From: DATEPR01 sp036503065
Lineage (GTDB): Bacteria > Actinomycetota > Actinomycetes > Mycobacteriales > Pseudonocardiaceae
NCBI GenBank assembly: GCA_036503065.1
Contig: DASXXM010000240.1
Span: forward strand, 1-11,057
Length of the DNA stretch: 11,057 nt
Direction: 5' to 3'
Made by a program: the position numbers and the translations under genes. The stretch's first letter is position 1, and each line of letters starts with the position of its first letter. A model generated the notes under the pieces. It did not search any database and was not told the DNA's origin. It was given only the letters and a program-made list of their open reading frames with translations. Shown here one piece after another: positions 6,874 to 11,057 of the stretch.

Positions 6874-6927
6874 GGAGATGTTCTTTGCTGTTCGGTCTTG
6901 TTCTACTCTGCGCACCTTTGTCTTGTC

Positions 6928-6933
6928 GAGGGA
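6928..6933 (+). promoter_or_regulatory. Ribosome binding site of the GH2 beta-galactosidase gene
   Basis: GAGGGA four bases before ATG 6938 supports that start, which puts the twin-arginine motif near the N-terminus. The in-frame ATG at 6872 overlaps the -10 box and is disfavoured. Confidence 0.65.
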
Positions 6934-6937
6934 AGCC

Positions 6938-9900
6938 ATGAAACATACATCGGACACCGCCACCAACGGACCAACTCGCCGACAGGTGTTGAGCGGGGTC
7001 GGCGTCGGCGTCGGAGCGGCCGCGCTGGCATCCGTCCTCGCGCCGGCGGCACGGGCGGCCGACGCGTTGGGCGCGTTGGCATCCGGTGCGGTCCACCGAT
7101 CGACCGACATCGGCGCGGAGTGGCGGTTCGTGTTGGTCAACGCGGACGACATCACCGATCCGACCGGCGCGTATGCCAACGCGCCGGACCCCGGATTCGA
7201 CGATTCCGGTTGGCGAACCGTTGACCTGCCGCACGACTGGAGCATCGAACGGGCGCCGGTGCAGCGGGCGAACACCAGCAGTTCCAGCGGTTTCTTCCAG
7301 GGCGGCCTTGGCTGGTACCGCAAGACGTTCACGCTGCCACCTGCCGTGGCGGGCAAGCGCGTCTCCATCGAATTCGACGGCGTCTACTCGGACTCCCTCG
7401 TCTACCTCAACGGCCACCTGCTCGGGAATCACCCGTACGCGTACACGGGTTTCAACTACGACCTCACCGAAATCGTGCACACCGACGGCGTCACGCCCAA
7501 CGTGATCGCGGTCCAGGCACGGAATCAACTGCCGAGCAGCCGGTGGTATTCGGGCAGCGGCATTTACCGCAACGTCCATCTGATCGTGACCGACCCGGTG
7601 CACGTCGCCCGGTCCGGCACGTTCGTCACAACGCCCGACCTGGCCACCACGATCGGCGCAGGCTACGCGAACGTGCGGGTCGACACCCAGGTCACGAACG
7701 ACACCACGGCGTCGGCGCCGGTCGAGGTGCGCACCACGGTCAGCGACGCGGCCGGACACGTGGTCGCGCGGGGCGCCACGGTCCTCGCCGTGGCCAGCGG
7801 GACAAGCACCGCAGGCACGATCACCATGCGGCTCGCGGACCCGACCCTGTGGTCCACCGACAACCCGCACCTCTACCAGCTGCGCACGGACATCGTGGTC
7901 GCCGGCCGAGTGGCCGACACGACAACGACGACCTTCGGCGTCCGTTACACCGCGTTCGATCCGAACGCGGGATTCTCGCTCAACGGCCGCCCGATGAAGC
8001 TGTACGGCGTCGACCTGCACGCCACCCAGGGCCCGCTGGGCGCGGTCGTCAACGCCGACGCGCTGGACCGCCAGATGCGGCTGATGCGGAGCATGGGCGT
8101 CAACGCGCTGCGAACCGCGCACAATCCGCCCGCGCCGGAACTGGTCGGCGTCTGCGAGCGACTGGGCATCGTGCTGATGGTCGAGGCGTTCGACTGTTGG
8201 CACACCGGGAAGGTCGCCTTCGACTACCACCTCCACTTCGACCAGTGGAGCCAGTCGGACATCACCGAAATGGTCAACGCGCACCGGAACTCGCCTGCGG
8301 TCGTGCTGTGGTCGATCGGCAACGAGACACCGGACACCGGGCTGCCGGCCGGCCCGGCGATCGCGGGGCGGCTGATCGCCGCGGTCCGGGCGGTCGACCC
8401 GACGCGCCCGGTCGTCATGGGCTCGGACCGCTACCGCAGCGTGCCATCACCCGGTTCGCCCGCGGACCAGATCCTGCGCCAGCTCGACGGCCTCGGCCTG
8501 AACTACAACACTGCGATGTCCATCGACGCGCTGCACACCGCCTACCCGGACAAGTTCTTCTTCGAATCGGAATCCTCATCGGAAACGTCGACACGCGGTG
8601 TCTACCAGGAACCGCGGTTGTTGAACACCGGCGAGAACTACACCCCGGGCAGGCGCGCGACATCCTCCTATGACAACAATCTCGCGTCGTGGACGATGAG
8701 CGGGGAGTACTCGCTGAAGAAGGACCGCGACCGGAAGTTCTTCCTCGGCCAGTTCCTGTGGTCCGGTCAGGACTACATCGGCGAACCGACGCCGTACGAC
8801 GTGTTCCCGGTGAAGGCGTCGTTCTTCGGCGCGACGGACACCGCGGGCCTGCCCAAGGACGCCTACCACCTGTTCCGCAGCCAGTGGTCCACCGAGCCGA
8901 TGGTGCACATCACGCCGATGGACTGGACGAACCACGCGCCGGGCGAGGACGTCCCGGTCTGGGTCCACGCCAACGTCCAGGCCGTCGAACTGCTGCTCAA
9001 CGGGATTTCCCTCGGTGTCAAGCGGTTCGACCGCAAGGTGACCGACTACGGCCGGCCGTACCTGGAGACCACCGAGCCGACCGGCGACGACCGGAACTAC
9101 CCGTCCGGCAGCTACACCAGCCCCGGCGGCAGCACCGGCAAGCTGCACCTGACCTGGACCGTGCCGTTCCAGCCGGGCAGGCTGGTCGCGGTCGCGACCG
9201 ACAGCGGCAGGGTGGTCGCCCGCGACGAACTGGTCACGGCCGGGCCCGCGCACGCCATCTCGCTGGTGCCCGACCGGCCGGGCGGGTCGATGACGTTCCT
9301 GACCGCGTCCATTGTGGACAAGCACGGCGCGGTGGTGGCCGGTGCCGCGAACACCGTCGACTTCGCCGTGACCGGCCCCGGCCGGCTCGTCGGTGTCGAC
9401 AACGGCCGGCAGGAAAGCGCGCGGGGCTACCAGGAACCGTCCGTGCCCGCGTTCAACGGCATGGCCGTGGCCGTCGTCGCGGCCACCGGATCGCGAGGCA
9501 CCATCACCGTGACAGCGACCTCACCGGGCCTGGCACCGGCCAGAACGACACTGCACGGCAGCACCGAAAGACAGCGTGGTGCTTATCCCCCGCCGTCCCG
9601 GCCGGCAGCCATGGCGGCGGATGCGACGCCCGCGGACGCCAGCTACTCGGGCGCGCCGGCCACCGTGCCGGCCGCGATGCTGGACGGCGATCCCACCACG
9701 GGATGGTCGAACTACTACCTCAAGTCGGCGACCGCGATACTGAACGCGGTGAGCCAATCACGGCCGCAGGACTGGGTTTCGCTGTCCTGGCCCGCGGCGC
9801 GCACGGTCAACACCGCCGGCGCGTCGTTCACGACCGGCGCAAGGTACAGCCTGCCGGCGACCATCGTGGTCAGCTACCGGACCGACCATGTCTTCGTACC

Positions 9901-10060
9901 GGTGAGCAACCCGCGCATCACCTGGGCCACCGCGTCGGACCAGCCGACCACGGTCACCTTCGACCCGGTGCACACCGATCAGGTCCGCATGACGATGACC
10001 AGCCCGACACCGGGAACCGACACCGGGTTCCTCCGAATCACCGAACTGAGGATCAGCTGA
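6938..10060 (+). CDS. Tat-exported GH2 beta-galactosidase-type enzyme with C-terminal discoidin-like domain
   Basis: A 1040-residue secreted GH2 retaining beta-glycosidase. The Tat signal has TRRQVLSG at 13-20, a glycine/alanine-rich core and cleavage near ARA. Next come a sugar-binding jelly roll (about 50-205, DLPHDWSIE), an Ig-like domain (about 215-320) and a TIM barrel (about 325-640, RTAHNPPAPE). The acid/base is E463 in LWSIGNE and the nucleophile E545 in FESESSSETSTRG, matching the SExxSxxSTRG pattern of bacterial beta-galactosidases. A DUF4982-like domain lies at about 656-765, a bacterial Ig-like domain at 770-880 and a degenerate discoidin-like domain from 890 to the end (AAMLDGDPTTGW, FLRITELRIS). 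Galactosidase specificity is supported by the divergent GH53 galactanase, whose galacto-oligosaccharides it could trim. The gene ends one base before the convergent GH31 stop. Confidence 0.92.
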   Translation: MKHTSDTATNGPTRRQVLSGVGVGVGAAALASVLAPAARAADALGALASGAVHRSTDIGAEWRFVLVNADDITDPTGAYANAPDPGFDDSGWRTVDLPHDWSIERAPVQRANTSSSSGFFQGGLGWYRKTFTLPPAVAGKRVSIEFDGVYSDSLVYLNGHLLGNHPYAYTGFNYDLTEIVHTDGVTPNVIAVQARNQLPSSRWYSGSGIYRNVHLIVTDPVHVARSGTFVTTPDLATTIGAGYANVRVDTQVTNDTTASAPVEVRTTVSDAAGHVVARGATVLAVASGTSTAGTITMRLADPTLWSTDNPHLYQLRTDIVVAGRVADTTTTTFGVRYTAFDPNAGFSLNGRPMKLYGVDLHATQGPLGAVVNADALDRQMRLMRSMGVNALRTAHNPPAPELVGVCERLGIVLMVEAFDCWHTGKVAFDYHLHFDQWSQSDITEMVNAHRNSPAVVLWSIGNETPDTGLPAGPAIAGRLIAAVRAVDPTRPVVMGSDRYRSVPSPGSPADQILRQLDGLGLNYNTAMSIDALHTAYPDKFFFESESSSETSTRGVYQEPRLLNTGENYTPGRRATSSYDNNLASWTMSGEYSLKKDRDRKFFLGQFLWSGQDYIGEPTPYDVFPVKASFFGATDTAGLPKDAYHLFRSQWSTEPMVHITPMDWTNHAPGEDVPVWVHANVQAVELLLNGISLGVKRFDRKVTDYGRPYLETTEPTGDDRNYPSGSYTSPGGSTGKLHLTWTVPFQPGRLVAVATDSGRVVARDELVTAGPAHAISLVPDRPGGSMTFLTASIVDKHGAVVAGAANTVDFAVTGPGRLVGVDNGRQESARGYQEPSVPAFNGMAVAVVAATGSRGTITVTATSPGLAPARTTLHGSTERQRGAYPPPSRPAAMAADATPADASYSGAPATVPAAMLDGDPTTGWSNYYLKSATAILNAVSQSRPQDWVSLSWPAARTVNTAGASFTTGARYSLPATIVVSYRTDHVFVPVSNPRITWATASDQPTTVTFDPVHTDQVRMTMTSPTPGTDTGFLRITELRIS

Positions 10061-10061
10061 A

Positions 10062-11057
10062 TCATGTCTGTTCCGCTCGGACCGGCAGCCGGGCACCGTC
10101 GCGCAGGAAGAGCGGGATGCGCTCGATCGGGGCCGCCACGGTGACCGTCGCCCCGCCATCGCGCTCCTCGCCCGTCCAGGCGTCGGTCCAGCGGGCGCCG
10201 GCCGGCAGGTGGACGGCGCGCTCCCGGACGCCCGCCTCGGCGACGGGGGCGACGAGCAGGTCGGGGCCGAGCAGGAAGGCGTCCTCGACCTGCCATGCCG
10301 GCGGATCATCTGGAAACTCCAGGAAAACCGGTCGCATCGGCGGCAGCCCGGTCGCCGCGGCGGTGCGCATCTGCCGCATGACGTAGGGACGCAGGCGTTC
10401 GCGCAGGCGCAGGTGATCGGCGAGGATCCCGTAGACCTCGTCGCCGTAGGACCAGACCTCGTTGGGCAGTCCGGTCGTCGCGGGCGACAGGACCTGTCCG
10501 GGGCCGCGGAAGCCATGCAGGCGGAACAGCGGGCAGAACGTGCCGTACTGGAACCAGCGCACCAGGACCTCACGGTAGGCGGGGTCGTCGGGGTCACCGC
10601 CGTGGAAGCCGCCGATGTCAGTGGTCCACCACGGGATACCGGACATCATCACGTTCAGGCCCGCCCTGATCTGGGTGCGCAGCGAGGCGAAGTCGGTGCC
10701 GATGTCGCCGGACCAGAGTGCGGCGCCGTAGCGCTGGGCGCCCGCCCAGGATGAGCGGTTGAGCGAGACGATCTCGTGCTCGCCTGCCGCGCGCAGGCCG
10801 TCGTGGACCATGCGGGCGTTCTCGCGGGGGTAGAGGTTGCCGACCTCCGGACCGGGGCCCGCGTGGTAGCGCAGCCCGTTCTGGTGCCCCGGCTTGAGTT
10901 CTGGTTCCGCGGCGTCCAGCCAGAAAACCTTGATGCCGAACTCGTGGTAGCCCTGCCGGATCCGCTCCCAGACGTACTGGCGGGCATCGGGGTTGGTGGT
11001 GTCGTAGAAGGCGACCTGGGCGGAGCGGGCGCCGAGGCCCTTGTCCGGCCAGTCGGC
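10062..11057 (-). CDS. GH31 alpha-glycosidase (alpha-glucosidase/alpha-xylosidase type), C-terminal part
   Basis: The last 331 codons of a GH31 retaining alpha-glycosidase; the frame stays open to the right edge, so the N-terminal half and start lie outside. The first ATG in view (10811) is internal, because family-typical sequence continues upstream of it. The nucleophile is the Asp in KVFWLDAAEPE (codon 10914-10916) and the acid/base is the Asp in LWSGDIGTDF (codon 10704-10706). WWTTDIGGF, FRLHGFRGPG and RPVFLEFP follow as in the family, then the C-terminal beta domain (LLGPDLLVAPV, RIPLFLRDGA). WLDxxEPE occurs in bacterial GH31 enzymes on alpha-glucosides or alpha-xylosides; which applies here is not decidable. 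Whether it is exported cannot be seen. Confidence 0.93.
   Translation of the reverse strand, partial: ADWPDKGLGARSAQVAFYDTTNPDARQYVWERIRQGYHEFGIKVFWLDAAEPELKPGHQNGLRYHAGPGPEVGNLYPRENARMVHDGLRAAGEHEIVSLNRSSWAGAQRYGAALWSGDIGTDFASLRTQIRAGLNVMMSGIPWWTTDIGGFHGGDPDDPAYREVLVRWFQYGTFCPLFRLHGFRGPGQVLSPATTGLPNEVWSYGDEVYGILADHLRLRERLRPYVMRQMRTAAATGLPPMRPVFLEFPDDPPAWQVEDAFLLGPDLLVAPVAEAGVRERAVHLPAGARWTDAWTGEERDGGATVTVAAPIERIPLFLRDGARLPVRAEQT

Noticed and set aside
6872..6937. Upstream ATG extending the GH2 beta-galactosidase by 22 residues
   Set aside because: It overlaps the predicted -10 box, lacks a ribosome binding site and would bury the Tat motif behind an atypical N-terminus.
5203..7368. Minus-strand open frame of 721 codons spanning the GH53 gene and the start of the GH2 gene
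   Set aside because: Shadow frame covering two genes and their promoter region, with Arg/Pro/Gln-rich translation; the GH53 frame carries all catalytic motifs.
6707..8284. Minus-strand open frame of 525 codons opposite the GH2 gene
   Set aside because: Antisense shadow with low-complexity Val/Arg/Asp-rich translation and no motif.
10053..10060. TCAGCTGA palindrome at the GH2 stop codon
   Set aside because: Eight bases without a loop cannot act as a terminator hairpin, and such short palindromes are expected by chance.
8689..10386. Plus-strand open frame of 565 codons across the GH2 and GH31 3' ends
   Set aside because: Arg/Gly-rich shadow of the GH2 frame that runs through the convergent GH31 gene; no recognisable domain.

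Overview
The window is GC-rich DNA with strong codon bias. Its twin-arginine export signals, discoidin-bearing secreted glycosidases and actinobacterial-type promoter hexamers suggest a saprophytic actinomycete, possibly of the Pseudonocardiales; the genus is a guess. It holds seven protein-coding genes, two of them cut by the window edges. I saw no RNA genes, transposons, CRISPR arrays or broken genes. The longest stretch without a gene is about 150 bases.

Layout: (1) 1-2722, minus strand: the N-terminal 906 or so codons of a large Tat-exported GH2 glycosidase with an N-terminal discoidin domain. A second discoidin module, which appears circularly permuted, is inserted between its Ig-like and TIM-barrel domains. 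Its upstream region has a good promoter (TTGACA, 17 nt, CAGGGT) and two near-perfect 14-bp palindromes of LacI-family type, one on the predicted transcription start and one 75 bp upstream. (2) 2870-3469, minus: a CGNR zinc-finger regulator, divergent from (3) a two-gene plus-strand operon of an SDR oxidoreductase (3576-4280) and an MBL-fold hydrolase (4318-5208). An inverted repeat lies between the divergent genes. (4) 5172-6800, minus: a secreted GH53 endo-beta-1,4-galactanase with a discoidin domain; its 3' end overlaps the MBL gene tail to tail by 37 bp. (5) 6938-10060, plus: a Tat-exported GH2 beta-galactosidase-type enzyme, divergent from the galactanase. (6) 10062 to beyond the right edge, minus: the C-terminal part of a GH31 alpha-glycosidase, ending one base from the GH2 stop.

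How they may work together (inference): GH53 would cut beta-1,4-galactan, such as pectin side chains, outside the cell and the divergent GH2 would trim galactose from the products. The left GH2 resembles the beta-mannosidase/exo-beta-glucosaminidase branch, and the GH31 acts on alpha-glucosides or alpha-xylosides. Together they look like a plant or fungal polysaccharide-degradation island. The CGNR-SDR-MBL cassette is not obviously about sugars and looks like an independent, self-regulated small-molecule module set inside the island.

The points most worth a second look are the permuted discoidin module inside the left GH2 and the paired-operator promoter in front of that gene.
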